From the NCBI RefSeq assembly GCF_008727775.1, contig NZ_CP044232.1:3100001-3164000 (forward strand): 64,000 bases of DNA. Direction: 5' to 3'. The notes beneath the pieces are model-generated. The model worked only from the letters and a program-made list of their open reading frames with translations. It was not told where the DNA came from and did no database searches. Positions 8,143 to 16,999 of the stretch are shown piece after piece; position 1 is the stretch's first letter, and the number at the start of each line of letters is the position of its first letter. The DNA comes from Microbacterium lushaniae. GTDB lineage: Bacteria > Actinomycetota > Actinomycetes > Actinomycetales > Microbacteriaceae. Position numbers and translations under genes: made by a program.

Positions 8143-8886
8143 TCAGGCCATGATCCAGCCGCCGTCGACGCCGAGGGTCTGCCCGGTGACGAAGGACGCG
8201 TCGTCCCCCGCCAGGAACGATACCGCCGCGGCGATGTCGGCCGGCATGCCGCGACGCGGGATGGCCTGCACCTCCGCCTGGGCGGCGGCGATGGCGTCTT
8301 GATCGGGGAAGTTGGCGATGTCGGCCTCGGTCTGGATGGATCCGGGCGACACCGCGTTGACGGTGATGAAATCCTGTCCCACCTCACGCGCGAAGGCTCG
8401 CGTGAACCCCACGACGCCGCCCTTCGAGGCGACGTAGTCCACGAGGTTCCGCATGCCGAGGGCGAACGTCACCGATGAGATGTTCACGATCCGCCCCCAT
8501 CGGCGTTCCCGCATGTCGCGCGCAGCGGCCCGCGAGCACAGGAACACCGAGCGGAGGTTCACCGCCATCAGCTCGTCCCAGTCTGCGACCGAGACACTCT
8601 CCCAGGCGCGGTGCACGCCGGTGAGGGCCGCGTTGTTCACGAGCACGTCCACCCGCCCCTCCCGCTCGAGGATCGACGCGAACGCCCGTTCGACGGCGGC
8701 CTCATCGGAGACGTCGGCGACGATGCCGCGCCAGCCCGCCGCCCGCGCGACCTCCTCGACGGCAGCGTCGACGTCGATCACGACCACGCGATGACCGTCG
8801 GCGGCCAAACGCTCCGCGATCGCGCGGCCGATGCCGCGGCTGCCTCCCGTGACGACGGCCACCCGCCCCGTTGCACCCTCAGTCAT
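8143..8886 (-). CDS. SDR family NAD(P)-dependent oxidoreductase
   Basis: The classical short-chain dehydrogenase has 247 residues. It shows the cofactor motif TGGSRGIGRA near the N-terminus, NNAAL, catalytic Ser in VNISSVTF and the YVASK pair (Tyr-x3-Lys). The ATG at 8886 overlaps the stop of the preceding lactonase gene by 8 nt (ATGACTGA), which argues for coupled translation; a GTG nine bases upstream is the alternative. In this operon a sugar-acid alcohol oxidation, such as a 2-keto-3-deoxy-acid 4-dehydrogenase step, would fit the neighbouring lactonase and FAH hydrolase, but the substrate is inferred only from context. Confidence 0.9.
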   Translation of the reverse strand: MTEGATGRVAVVTGGSRGIGRAIAERLAADGHRVVVIDVDAAVEEVARAAGWRGIVADVSDEAAVERAFASILEREGRVDVLVNNAALTGVHRAWESVSVADWDELMAVNLRSVFLCSRAAARDMRERRWGRIVNISSVTFALGMRNLVDYVASKGGVVGFTRAFAREVGQDFITVNAVSPGSIQTEADIANFPDQDAIAAAQAEVQAIPRRGMPADIAAAVSFLAGDDASFVTGQTLGVDGGWIMA

Positions 8887-9736
8887 GGCTCGCACCCGTC
8901 TCCCGTTCCCGTGTCCAAATCGATTCGGCTCGGCCGGTCACGTCGACGCGGGCACGGAACACCGCACCGGCGTTCGGTTCGTCGACATCCTCCGCGGCTG
9001 TGGTGAGGAACACCTCGTCCAGGCGCGGCCCGCCGAAGCACAGCGACGTCACCTGCGACGCGCCGGGTGTGCGGATGACATGGGTGCGCCGGCCGCCTGC
9101 GTCGTACCTCTCCGCGCGGCCGCCGCCCCACAGGGCGATCCACAACCCGTCCGCGGCGTCCAGGCACAGCCCGTCGGGGAGGCCGTCCACCCGCACGGCC
9201 TCCTCGACCTGCGCGATCTCGCCGTCCGGCCCCATACGGTAGCGGTACACCACGCGGTCGAACGTGTCGGCGTGGTACGCGGTGCCGGCTGCGTCGAAGT
9301 CCAGCCCATTCGAGAGCGTGAGCCCCGAGCGCACGACGGCCGGGCCCTCCGCGTCCAGGCGCCACAGCACCGCCGCGCGGGCGTCGGACCCTCGTCCCAC
9401 GGTGCCGACCCACAACCGTCCGAGAGGGTCGACGCGTGCGTCGTTGGTGCGCCCGTGCCGGTCGGCGAGATCCGGGAGCGGGTATTCCTTCTCGATCCGA
9501 CCGTCCCGCAGCACGAGGATGCGGTCGCCGGCGACGACGCCTTCGCATCCGTCGCCCGCATCGAACACGGCGGAGACGATCCCTCCGAGCTCGGTGCGTT
9601 CGAGCGGTCCCCCCGGTCGGGCGCGCAGCACCGAACCGCTCTCGATGTCGACCCAGTGGTAGGCGCCGCCGAACCAGCGTGCGGACTCACCGAGTCCATG
9701 CCCAGTGGCCCACCAGAGTTCCGCCTGCACGTCCAT
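8879..9736 (-). CDS. SMP-30/gluconolaconase/LRE family lactonase
   Basis: The protein of 285 residues has the six-bladed SMP-30 propeller pattern. The metal-ligand regions visible are GLGESARWF (Glu), GRTNDARVDPLGRLWVGT (Asn, Asp), LSNGLDFD (Asn) and YHADTFDRVVYRY (Asp). It would hydrolyse a sugar lactone to the aldonic acid with a divalent metal in the cytoplasm. The start at 9736 has a GGAAAGG site. It sits between the GDPD and SDR genes and overlaps the SDR gene by 8 nt, supporting a sugar-acid pathway in this operon. Confidence 0.9.
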   Translation of the reverse strand: MDVQAELWWATGHGLGESARWFGGAYHWVDIESGSVLRARPGGPLERTELGGIVSAVFDAGDGCEGVVAGDRILVLRDGRIEKEYPLPDLADRHGRTNDARVDPLGRLWVGTVGRGSDARAAVLWRLDAEGPAVVRSGLTLSNGLDFDAAGTAYHADTFDRVVYRYRMGPDGEIAQVEEAVRVDGLPDGLCLDAADGLWIALWGGGRAERYDAGGRRTHVIRTPGASQVTSLCFGGPRLDEVFLTTAAEDVDEPNAGAVFRARVDVTGRAESIWTRERETGASHD

Positions 9737-9756
9737 GTCGTTTGTGCCTTTCCGGT

Positions 9757-10746
9757 TCAGACCGCGGTGGCCGCGGGATCGTGTGCACGGGCGAAGAGAT
9801 CGGGATGGTCGACGAACACGCCGTCCACCCCGGCCGCGACGAGCTCTCCCCATTCGCCGACGTAGTCGCCGTGGGCGGCAGGGTCGCTCCCGCGCCGGTA
9901 GCGCGGCGTGAGGAACGCGTTCTCGGGGCGCAGCGTCCACACGAGGGGCCGCCAGCCCTCATCCCGGATCCCCCGGACCGCCGCCTCGGCTCCGTCCGGA
10001 TGCTGCAGGACGAGGTCTTTGTCGATGCTGAGGAACACGGGCGCGCCGCCGTCGCGGCCGACGGGTCCGAAAGCGGCCGCGGCCTGCTCCAGTACCTCCG
10101 CCAGCGAAGCGCCCTCGCACAGGAGCGCACACTGGCCCGCGAACCCCGCCGCGCGTATCCGCCGGAGCGCCTCCGGCTCGAAGCTCTCCACCATGACCGT
10201 GCGCACCCCGCCGTCCGGCCGCGGGTGCTCCGCGAGCACGTCGATCACCGCACGCTCGAGATCCAGCCCGAGCGCACGCAGGTGATCCGAGTGCTTCAGC
10301 TCGATCACGAGCGCGCACTCCGTCCCGACGGCGGTGTCGTCCACGAGGCGGATGAGTTCGGCGAGCGTCAGCACGGCCCCGCCTTCGGCCGCCGCGCTTT
10401 CCGGGCGCAGGTGCGGCCACCGCTCGTGCCTGCGCAGCCCCTGCAGCTCGGCACTCGTGAAGTCCTCGGCGAACCAGCCCTCGCGCCGGGCCCCGTCGAC
10501 GACCTTGACGCTGCGACGCTCGGCGAACTCCGGCCTCGCGGCGACATCGGTCGTGGCCGACAGCTCCGTCTCGTGCAGCACCATGGGCACGCCGTCGGCC
10601 GACAGCACGACGTCGGGTTCGACCGCGTCCACGCCGAGCCGGATCGCCGTCTCGTACGACGCGCGGGAGTGCTCGGGGCGATGTCCTGGCGCCCCACGGT
10701 GCCCGATCACCCACGGCGTGCGGACGCGGCTGTCCCGTTCAGTCAT
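9757..10746 (-). CDS. glycerophosphodiester phosphodiesterase family protein
   Basis: The GDPD-fold protein of 329 residues shows the catalytic pattern GHRGAPGHRPEHS (His-Arg and Glu), VEPDVVLSADGVPMVLHE (Glu, Asp, His) and a C-terminal VFVDHPD. It would cleave a phosphodiester such as glycerophosphodiesters to an alcohol and glycerol-3-phosphate. No signal peptide is present. Its ATG overlaps the stop of the FAH gene as ATGACTGA, so it is firmly part of the operon. Its presence among sugar-acid enzymes is unusual and hints that the natural substrate may enter as a phosphodiester or glycolipid-derived compound. Confidence 0.87.
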   Translation of the reverse strand: MTERDSRVRTPWVIGHRGAPGHRPEHSRASYETAIRLGVDAVEPDVVLSADGVPMVLHETELSATTDVAARPEFAERRSVKVVDGARREGWFAEDFTSAELQGLRRHERWPHLRPESAAAEGGAVLTLAELIRLVDDTAVGTECALVIELKHSDHLRALGLDLERAVIDVLAEHPRPDGGVRTVMVESFEPEALRRIRAAGFAGQCALLCEGASLAEVLEQAAAAFGPVGRDGGAPVFLSIDKDLVLQHPDGAEAAVRGIRDEGWRPLVWTLRPENAFLTPRYRRGSDPAAHGDYVGEWGELVAAGVDGVFVDHPDLFARAHDPAATAV

Positions 10747-11599
10747 CCGTGCCGGCAACGACGCTCCGCGACTGCGCGCCGAGCCCGTCGATCTCCACCT
10801 CGACGCGGTCGCCGTCGGCGAGGTAGGGGAAGCGACCGGACAGCGCGACACCCTCGGGTGTGCCCGTCAGCACGAGATCGCCGGCCTCCAGCCGCACGTA
10901 CTGGCTGAGGTGCCACACCAGGAACTCCACGGGGAAGATGAGGTCGGCGGTCGTGGAGTCCTGCCGGACCTCGCCGTTGACCCGGCTGCGGATGCCGAGG
11001 TTTCCCGGGTCGACCTCGTCGGCGGTGACCAGATAGGGTCCGGCGGGGGTGAATCCGGGCGAGATCTTGCCCTTGGACCACTGGCCGCCCGGGCGTTCGA
11101 GCTGGTACTCGCGCTCGGAGACGTCGTCGGCGAGAACATATCCCGCGATGTGCGCCCACGCGTCCGACGGGTCCTTCAGCCGGTACGCGGGCGCGCCGAT
11201 GACCACGCCGAGTTCGACCTCCCAGTCGGTCTTGCGGCTGCCGGGAGGAAGCACGAGGTCATCGTTGGGACCGCACAGGGTATTCGGGGTCTTCAGGAAC
11301 AGGATGGGTTCGGTCGGGCTGGCGGCGCCGGACTCGGCGGCGTGGGCCGCATAGTTCAGCCCGATGCACAGCAGCGCGTGCGGCCGCGCGATCGGCGGTC
11401 CGAAGCGGCGGGAGTCGTCGGCGGGAAGCCGCGGGAGGGCGCCGTCCGCCAGCGCGACGGCCACGCGGGCACGAGCGGAGGGGTCGGCGAGGAACGCACC
11501 ATCGATGTCGGCCGTGAGCGGCGTGAGGTCGAACAGTGCGTCGCCCTGCACCACGACCGGCTTCTCGGCCCCGGGTTCTCCTACTCGCGCGAATCTCAT
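10739..11599 (-). CDS. fumarylacetoacetate hydrolase family protein
   Basis: The protein of 286 residues has a short N-terminal domain and the FAH catalytic core: CIGLNYAAHAAESG, the metal-binding KTDWEVELGVVIG and the C-terminal LTGTPEGVALSG. The family cleaves C-C bonds of acylpyruvates and diketo acids, including 2,4-diketo-3-deoxy-L-fuconate or -rhamnonate. It is the first gene of the minus-strand operon 11599 to 5258. The start at 11599 is set by a strong GAGGAGG site; an upstream in-frame ATG at 11620 lacks one. It is divergent from an IclR-family regulator, with a palindrome between them. Confidence 0.9.
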   Translation of the reverse strand: MRFARVGEPGAEKPVVVQGDALFDLTPLTADIDGAFLADPSARARVAVALADGALPRLPADDSRRFGPPIARPHALLCIGLNYAAHAAESGAASPTEPILFLKTPNTLCGPNDDLVLPPGSRKTDWEVELGVVIGAPAYRLKDPSDAWAHIAGYVLADDVSEREYQLERPGGQWSKGKISPGFTPAGPYLVTADEVDPGNLGIRSRVNGEVRQDSTTADLIFPVEFLVWHLSQYVRLEAGDLVLTGTPEGVALSGRFPYLADGDRVEVEIDGLGAQSRSVVAGTDD

Positions 11600-11631
11600 C
11601 CGTTCCTCCTCATTCGGCATGCCGGTGTTAT

Positions 11632-11648
11632 AGTTTACTTACCAAACT
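11632..11648. promoter_or_regulatory. palindrome in divergent FAH/IclR promoter region
   Basis: AGTTT-ACTTACC-AAACT is an inverted repeat in the 92-nt gap between the FAH operon (minus) and the iclR-type gene (plus). This stretch is markedly AT-rich against its surroundings. On the minus strand a TTGAAA and a TATAAC lie about 15 nt apart across the palindrome, so a bound regulator would block that promoter. The IclR protein encoded next to it is the natural candidate. Confidence 0.5.
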
Positions 11649-11691
11649 TTCAATGCGCATCGCGAATCGCGGAGCGCAGAGGGGGAAGAAC

Positions 11692-12441
11692 ATGGCCGCA
11701 CCCGATGAGACGGCGACGCGACCCAGATCCCACACGGTCGGCGTGCTCTCGAAAGCGGTGGACGTCCTCGAGGCGCTCGTGTTCGGCGAAGCTCAGACCC
11801 TGCGCGAGATCGCCGAGGCGAGCGGGATCGAGAAGGCCGCGGTCTACCGCATCCTCAACACGCTCGAGGAGCGCGGGCTCGCGATCCGGGATGCGCACAA
11901 GCGCTACGTGCCCGGCCCGCAGCTGCTGGCCATGTCGTCGGCCCTCATGAAGGGGCAGGACGTCGTGTCCGACCTGCTGCCGGTCATGAACGACCTGCGT
12001 GACGAATTCCAGGAGACGGTCAACCTCGGCGTTCTGGTCGGCGATCACATCCAGTACCTCGCGATCGTCGAGAGCCACTTGAGCCTGCGGATGACCGCGG
12101 AGGTGGGCAGTCTGCACAGCGCACGCTCCACGGCGCTGGGCAAGGCGATCCTCGCGTCGCTCGACGACGAGCAGCTGCGCTTCACGCTGGCGGCGGACAT
12201 GCCCGACGGCGACGAGGCGCGCACCCTCCATGACGATCTTCAGCACACCCGCGACCGGGGGTACGCAATCGACTTCGAGGAGAACGAGCGCGGCGCCATC
12301 TGCGTCGCCGCGATCGTCGGCGGCGCCGGACACGGCAGGCAGCATGCGCTGAGCGTGTCGGGACCCATCACCCGCATGACCCCGCCGGTCATCGAGCGCC
12401 TCGGCGCGCGGCTGCGGGAGCTGAGCGCCCGCAGCCGCTGA
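11692..12441 (+). CDS. IclR family transcriptional regulator
   Basis: The protein of 249 residues has an N-terminal winged helix (VDVLEALVFGEAQTLREIAE, then EKAAVYRILNTLEERGLA) and a C-terminal IclR effector domain, including STALGKAILASL and DFEENERGAICVAA. It binds DNA as a dimer or tetramer and responds to a small carboxylic ligand. It is divergent from the FAH operon and convergent with the 5'-nucleotidase that ends the second catabolic operon, so it probably controls one or both. A GGGGGAAG site precedes the ATG at 11692; the frame is open upstream, but without domain similarity. Confidence 0.92.
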   Translation: MAAPDETATRPRSHTVGVLSKAVDVLEALVFGEAQTLREIAEASGIEKAAVYRILNTLEERGLAIRDAHKRYVPGPQLLAMSSALMKGQDVVSDLLPVMNDLRDEFQETVNLGVLVGDHIQYLAIVESHLSLRMTAEVGSLHSARSTALGKAILASLDDEQLRFTLAADMPDGDEARTLHDDLQHTRDRGYAIDFEENERGAICVAAIVGGAGHGRQHALSVSGPITRMTPPVIERLGARLRELSARSR

Positions 12442-12444
12442 GCC

Positions 12445-14268
12445 TCACCCGCAGGGCCCGCCGGGGACGTTCGGCGGGAGCACCGGCCAGCCCGGCCGGC
12501 TCCACGCCTTCCCGCAGCGGAACTCCACGCGGTCCGTCGCCGGCGGCGTCACGACATCCTGCCCGCCCCACCAGGACGTGAACGCGAAGTAGTCCATGTC
12601 GGAGCGGACCGGGTCGCGCGGGTCCGCCAACGCCGTGAAGCCGTCCATGCCGAGAGCCAGGCGCGACGACATCGACACCACGTACGAGTGGTGGGCCAGC
12701 AGCGGCCGGCCGTCGAGGCGCACGCTCTTGACGCGCTGACCCACCGGCTGCGTGGGGTTGGCCACGACGGTGAGGCCCGAGAGCCCCAGCGGCACGTACT
12801 GCTCGGCGCCGGCCGCATCCGTCCGCCACTGCTGTTCGAGAGCGTCGCGGATCTGCGCCCCGGTCAGCCGACCGGTGACGATCGACGACCCTCGGCCCTG
12901 CGCGGACCACGCCTCACCGAACAGCACGCGCCCCGGCGCGTCGGCGGCGTTCGTGCCGACGGCATGGGAGATTCCCCCGCGCACCTGGTAGGGCTCGGCG
13001 ATCGCCAGATCGGGACGCGTGCCCCAGGTCTCGCCGCCGATGTCGCGGTACGCGTCGGCGACGAGGTTCTTCATCGCGGATTCGCCGGTGTCATCGAGCG
13101 TCATTGAGACCTCCGCGGTGACGGCGCCGAGGGGATCGGCCCACCGCTGCGCGCCGACGCCGTTCCAGTAGTCCACGGTCGCGGCGATCTCCGGGTCGGC
13201 GGGAACGTCCCGCGTGACCGGGACGTTCACAGCGGCTGCCGTGCCGGGCACGACGTCGCCGGTCACCGGATCGACGTCGAAGCGGATGTCGGCGAACAGG
13301 CGCCCGTGATGCCCGGGCGAGATCACCGGCCGGTCGGTGCCGTCTGGGCCGGGCAGCATGCACGAGAAGGCGGTATGCCAGTGACCACCGACGACGACGT
13401 CCACGAGGGGGCTCGCGTGCGTCGCGAGCTCCACGATCGGGCCCTGCACGTCGGCGCACTGGTCGAACGTCCCCGTGGTCGACGCCCCCTCGTGCGCGAG
13501 CACGACGATCGCGTTCACGCCCTGGGCGGCGAGCCGTTCGGCCTCGGCGTCCACGGCGTCGAGCATCTCCCCCGCCTGCAGCGCACCCACCTGGTAGGAC
13601 GCGAAGATCCGCTCCACCGCCGGGGTCGTGACGCCGATCACGCCGACCTTGCGCGTCACCCCGCCCTCACCGCTGACCTCGCGCACATAGGATGCCGCGA
13701 ACGGGCGGGTCCCATCGGCTGTGCGCGTGAGGTTGCCGGCGAGGAACGGGAAATCGGCCCCGGCGAACGCGGTGCCGTCGGATTGCGGGAAGCACATCCC
13801 CGGGTCGCCGTCGCAGGCGCCCTCGGCCATATGGTCGGCGAGGAACCACTCGGAGATGTCGAGCTCGTGATTGCCGACGGTGGACACCTCGATGTCCAGC
13901 GCGTTCATCACCTCGATCGTCGGCTCGTCGCGGGTCATCGTGACCTGCCACTGCCACCCGGTGAAGCTGTCGCCGTTGCTCACCCGGAGGGAGTTTCCGG
14001 CGCCTTCCGAGGCGCCGTCGAGATGCGTGGCGAGGTATGCCGCCCCGCCGACGCTGAGCGTGCGCCCGTCCGAGGTGGCGATGGTGCCGTTGGCCTGGTC
14101 GGCCGGCGGACTCAGGTACCCGTGCAGATCCGTGATCGCGAGGACCTGCACGTCGATGGGGGCGGCAGGTTCGGATGCGACGGCGGGGGCGGCGAGCGCC
14201 GACCCGGTGAGGACGGCGGCACCCACGGACGCCACGAACGCGCGACGGCGAGCGCCGGCAGATGTCAT
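12445..14268 (-). CDS. secreted bifunctional metallophosphatase/5'-nucleotidase
   Basis: The protein of 607 residues starts with a Tat-like signal (GARRRAFVASVGAAVLTGSA) ending near APAVAS. The metallophosphoesterase domain shows ITDLHGYL, GNHELDISE and VVVGGHWHTAF. The C-terminal 5'-nucleotidase substrate domain contains NLVADAYRDI and MDGFTALAD. It would release phosphate and nucleosides from nucleotides outside the cell. It is the last gene of the operon beginning at 24331, following the dehydratase gene by 14 nt with a GGGAG site, which is an unexpected partner for sugar catabolism. Its 3' end is 3 nt from the end of the convergent iclR-type gene. Confidence 0.92.
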   Translation of the reverse strand: MTSAGARRRAFVASVGAAVLTGSALAAPAVASEPAAPIDVQVLAITDLHGYLSPPADQANGTIATSDGRTLSVGGAAYLATHLDGASEGAGNSLRVSNGDSFTGWQWQVTMTRDEPTIEVMNALDIEVSTVGNHELDISEWFLADHMAEGACDGDPGMCFPQSDGTAFAGADFPFLAGNLTRTADGTRPFAASYVREVSGEGGVTRKVGVIGVTTPAVERIFASYQVGALQAGEMLDAVDAEAERLAAQGVNAIVVLAHEGASTTGTFDQCADVQGPIVELATHASPLVDVVVGGHWHTAFSCMLPGPDGTDRPVISPGHHGRLFADIRFDVDPVTGDVVPGTAAAVNVPVTRDVPADPEIAATVDYWNGVGAQRWADPLGAVTAEVSMTLDDTGESAMKNLVADAYRDIGGETWGTRPDLAIAEPYQVRGGISHAVGTNAADAPGRVLFGEAWSAQGRGSSIVTGRLTGAQIRDALEQQWRTDAAGAEQYVPLGLSGLTVVANPTQPVGQRVKSVRLDGRPLLAHHSYVVSMSSRLALGMDGFTALADPRDPVRSDMDYFAFTSWWGGQDVVTPPATDRVEFRCGKAWSRPGWPVLPPNVPGGPCG

Positions 14269-14282
14269 GATCGTCGCTCCCG

Positions 14283-15491
14283 TCAGCTCTCGAGCCGCGT
14301 GGTGCGCACCACGACGTCTTCGCCGGCGAGGAACTCCGGGCTCAGTTCGGTGCCCAGCCCCGGCGCTGTCGGGAGCGCGAAGGTGCCGTCGATCACTTCG
14401 GGCACGTAGGTCACCATCGTCGGGTAGACCGACCGGAGGTAGGCGCGGACCGACTCCTGATAGCGGAGGTTGGGGGTGGCGGCCGACAGGTGGATACCGG
14501 CCAGCAGCGTGAGCGGGCCCGTGCAGTCGTGGTAAGTGACCGGCAGCCCGAACGTGTCCGCCAGCACCGCGATCTTGCGGCTCTCGGTGATGCCGCCGGC
14601 CCAGGTGGGGTCGATCATGATGAGGTCCGCGGCATCCTGCTCGAGGATCGGCATGTACTCCTGCCGCGTCACGAGGTATTCCGACACGGAGATGGGCGTC
14701 GTGGACGACGCGCGCAGGCGCGCGAGCGTGCGCGGGTTGTCGGCGAGCGTGAGGTCTTCGGCCCACGCCAGGTCGTACTGCTCGAGACCCTTGGCGATGC
14801 GCATGGCCGGCGTGAGATCCCACAGTCCGTGGCCGTCCACCATGATCTCGATCGCGTCGCCGACGGCGTCACGGATCGCGGCGACCGTCGACAGCCCCGC
14901 CGCCAGATCTCCCCCCTCGATCGCGCGCGATCCCTTGGCCTGGGCGAAGCGGTCGAAGGGCCAGATCTTCATGCCCTTCGCCCCTTCCGAGACGAGGTCC
15001 TGCGCCAGCTCCCCCGGACGGTTGAGGAACGCGTCGAAGTCGTCCCACATGCCGGCGACGCGCGAGCTGCCGTAGCCGGCCTGCGATCCGCCGTCCACGG
15101 AGGCGTACAGGGGGCCGCCGCACGTGTTGTAGGTGGGGATGCTCTCCTGCGCCGTGCCGAGGAGCCGGTGCACGGGCTGGCCCGACGCCTTGCCGAGGAT
15201 GTCCCACAGGGCCACGTCCACCGCCGACAGCGCGCGGATCTCCGCTCCCCGCCCACCGAAGCGCGCGTAGGCGCGGTACAGGTCACGCCAGTGCCGCTCG
15301 ATGGCGAGCGCGTCCTGGCCGAGGAGGACCGGTGCGATGTGCTCGTGGATGAGGGAGATGCAGGTCTGCGGCAGGTAGAACGTGTCGCCGATGCCCTGGA
15401 TGCCCTCATCCGTGTGGATGCGGACGAACACCAGGGCCGGCATGGCGCTGCGGGCGCCGGGATAGATGGTCTCGACGGCGGTGATCTTCAT
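14283..15491 (-). CDS. mandelate racemase/muconate lactonizing enzyme family dehydratase
   Basis: The enolase-superfamily protein has 402 residues. The N-terminal capping domain (MKITAVETIYPGARSAMPAL) is followed by the barrel with the catalytic Lys region GAKGMKIWPFDRFA, metal ligands in IEIMVDGHGLWD, AWAEDLTL and ISVSEYLVTRQE, and a His-Asp in VTYHDCTGP. Such enzymes dehydrate sugar acids (fuconate, galactonate, rhamnonate and others) to 2-keto-3-deoxy acids. The gene overlaps the MlrC-type gene as ATGA and has a GGAG site. With the lactonase, SDR and FAH hydrolase of the neighbouring operon it would complete a non-phosphorylative route; the exact substrate is unknown. Confidence 0.9.
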   Translation of the reverse strand: MKITAVETIYPGARSAMPALVFVRIHTDEGIQGIGDTFYLPQTCISLIHEHIAPVLLGQDALAIERHWRDLYRAYARFGGRGAEIRALSAVDVALWDILGKASGQPVHRLLGTAQESIPTYNTCGGPLYASVDGGSQAGYGSSRVAGMWDDFDAFLNRPGELAQDLVSEGAKGMKIWPFDRFAQAKGSRAIEGGDLAAGLSTVAAIRDAVGDAIEIMVDGHGLWDLTPAMRIAKGLEQYDLAWAEDLTLADNPRTLARLRASSTTPISVSEYLVTRQEYMPILEQDAADLIMIDPTWAGGITESRKIAVLADTFGLPVTYHDCTGPLTLLAGIHLSAATPNLRYQESVRAYLRSVYPTMVTYVPEVIDGTFALPTAPGLGTELSPEFLAGEDVVVRTTRLES

Positions 15492-16999
15492 GGGCGGAGG
15501 CTCCGTTCGTTGTCGGTCGCAGGGCGCGGCGATCCCGCGCGGTCGTGCTCGGTCTCGAGGGGGAAGAGCGGACGCCGGCGGCGCCGGTAGTCCAGGGCGG
15601 AGAAGTCGTTGGCGGTGGCGCCCGGGGTGTCCGCGTAATCGATCCGGTCGACATAGGGCCGGTAGCCGGCCACCGGGGAGTGCACGCCCTTGGCGATGAC
15701 GATCTCGTGCGCGCGGGGATCGACACCGAGGCTGAGCAACTGCTGCGCCGAGGAGGGCAGGATGGCGCGGCTGCACAGCACGAGCGTCTGACCGCCCTCG
15801 AGGGTCAGCGCCGCGGAGGGTCCGGCATCGAAGTAGCGGTGCCCGACGTGCGTGGGACCGGGATCCTCGTAGTGGCCGTCGGAGACCGCCGTCACGGTGC
15901 CGCGCACAGTCAGGGCAGGCTCGCCGACGGCGAGCTCGATCGCGGCGCCGACACCGACCTCGTGCACCAGGGCCGCGGCGTCCCGGTCGCACACGATGCC
16001 GACGACGCTGCGGCGTCCCGCGGCGATGGCGTGCCCGAGGACATGCGTGCTCGCCCCGGTGCCGCCGGCGCCGATGTTGTCGCCGACATCCAGCAGGAGC
16101 GTCGTCGTGCCGGCGGGGGCGTCGGCGAGGGCCGCCGCGGGCGCGGCCGGGTCGGAGCGGAATCCGTTCCGACCCGCCCACATCACATCCGCGAGGCGTT
16201 CGGCGCTGCCGCGCGCGGAATGGTCACCGATCGGTGCCACGACGAGGACCGACATCCCCATCTCGGGAACGTCGGCCCACGGAAAGCCCTGGAACAGCGA
16301 CACCGACAGCACGCCGGGGAACTGCCGGGTGTCATCCGCGGCCCGCGCGAACCCCGCCCAGGGCTCGGCGGCGGTGGCCTGCGCGAGGATCCCCATCACG
16401 GCGGGCACCATCACCAGCTCGCAGCGGGGGCGGATGCCCTCCGTCAGCGCACGCGCCACGATGTCGGCGGCCTCCTGGCCGCGGTCCTTCGCGTCCACAT
16501 GGGGATTGGTGCGGTAGCCGACGAGCACGTCGGCCGCTGCAGCCATCCGCGGCGACACGTTGGCGTGCAGGTCCAGGACACCGGCGATCAAGGTGTCCGC
16601 GCCGGCCGCCTCGCGCAGTGCATCCAGCACGGCGCCGTCCAGATCCGGCTCGGCAAGGGACACCGCCGCACCGTGCAGCGCGACCAGGAGCGCGTCGAAC
16701 GGACCGTGCTCGGTGACCGCGCGGCGCAGTCGTGCGATCACCTCGGCGGTTGCGCCGGCGTCCAGGGGCGCCGACGGCACGAACTCGATGTAGGTCAGCG
16801 GGACCGTTTCCCATCCGTGCCGCGCGGCGCCGGCGAGAAGACCCGACACGGCGGTGTCGGCATCCGCATGCTCGTCCAGGATCCGCTCGCCGGACAGCGT
16901 CCGCGGCTCGACGTCTTCGAGCCGGATCGCGCCGGGCGCGAACGTGTTGGACTCGTGGAAGAACCCGAGGACGCCGACCCGCACGCGCCGGGCCGTCAT
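15488..16999 (-). CDS. M81 family metallopeptidase (MlrC-type)
   Basis: The protein of 503 residues begins MTARRVRVGVLGFFHESNTF. The FHESNTF motif, GVLDLHANVS and GYRTNPHVD are characteristic of the DUF1485/MlrC N-terminal domain, and DVGDNIGAGGTGASTHV begins the MlrC C-terminal domain. MlrC of sphingomonads cleaves linear microcystin peptides, but most homologues occur in sugar or amino-acid operons with unproven substrates. Both ends overlap the neighbouring genes as ATGA (aminotransferase upstream, dehydratase downstream), so the three are coupled. No signal peptide is present. Confidence 0.9.
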   Translation of the reverse strand: MTARRVRVGVLGFFHESNTFAPGAIRLEDVEPRTLSGERILDEHADADTAVSGLLAGAARHGWETVPLTYIEFVPSAPLDAGATAEVIARLRRAVTEHGPFDALLVALHGAAVSLAEPDLDGAVLDALREAAGADTLIAGVLDLHANVSPRMAAAADVLVGYRTNPHVDAKDRGQEAADIVARALTEGIRPRCELVMVPAVMGILAQATAAEPWAGFARAADDTRQFPGVLSVSLFQGFPWADVPEMGMSVLVVAPIGDHSARGSAERLADVMWAGRNGFRSDPAAPAAALADAPAGTTTLLLDVGDNIGAGGTGASTHVLGHAIAAGRRSVVGIVCDRDAAALVHEVGVGAAIELAVGEPALTVRGTVTAVSDGHYEDPGPTHVGHRYFDAGPSAALTLEGGQTLVLCSRAILPSSAQQLLSLGVDPRAHEIVIAKGVHSPVAGYRPYVDRIDYADTPGATANDFSALDYRRRRRPLFPLETEHDRAGSPRPATDNERSLRP

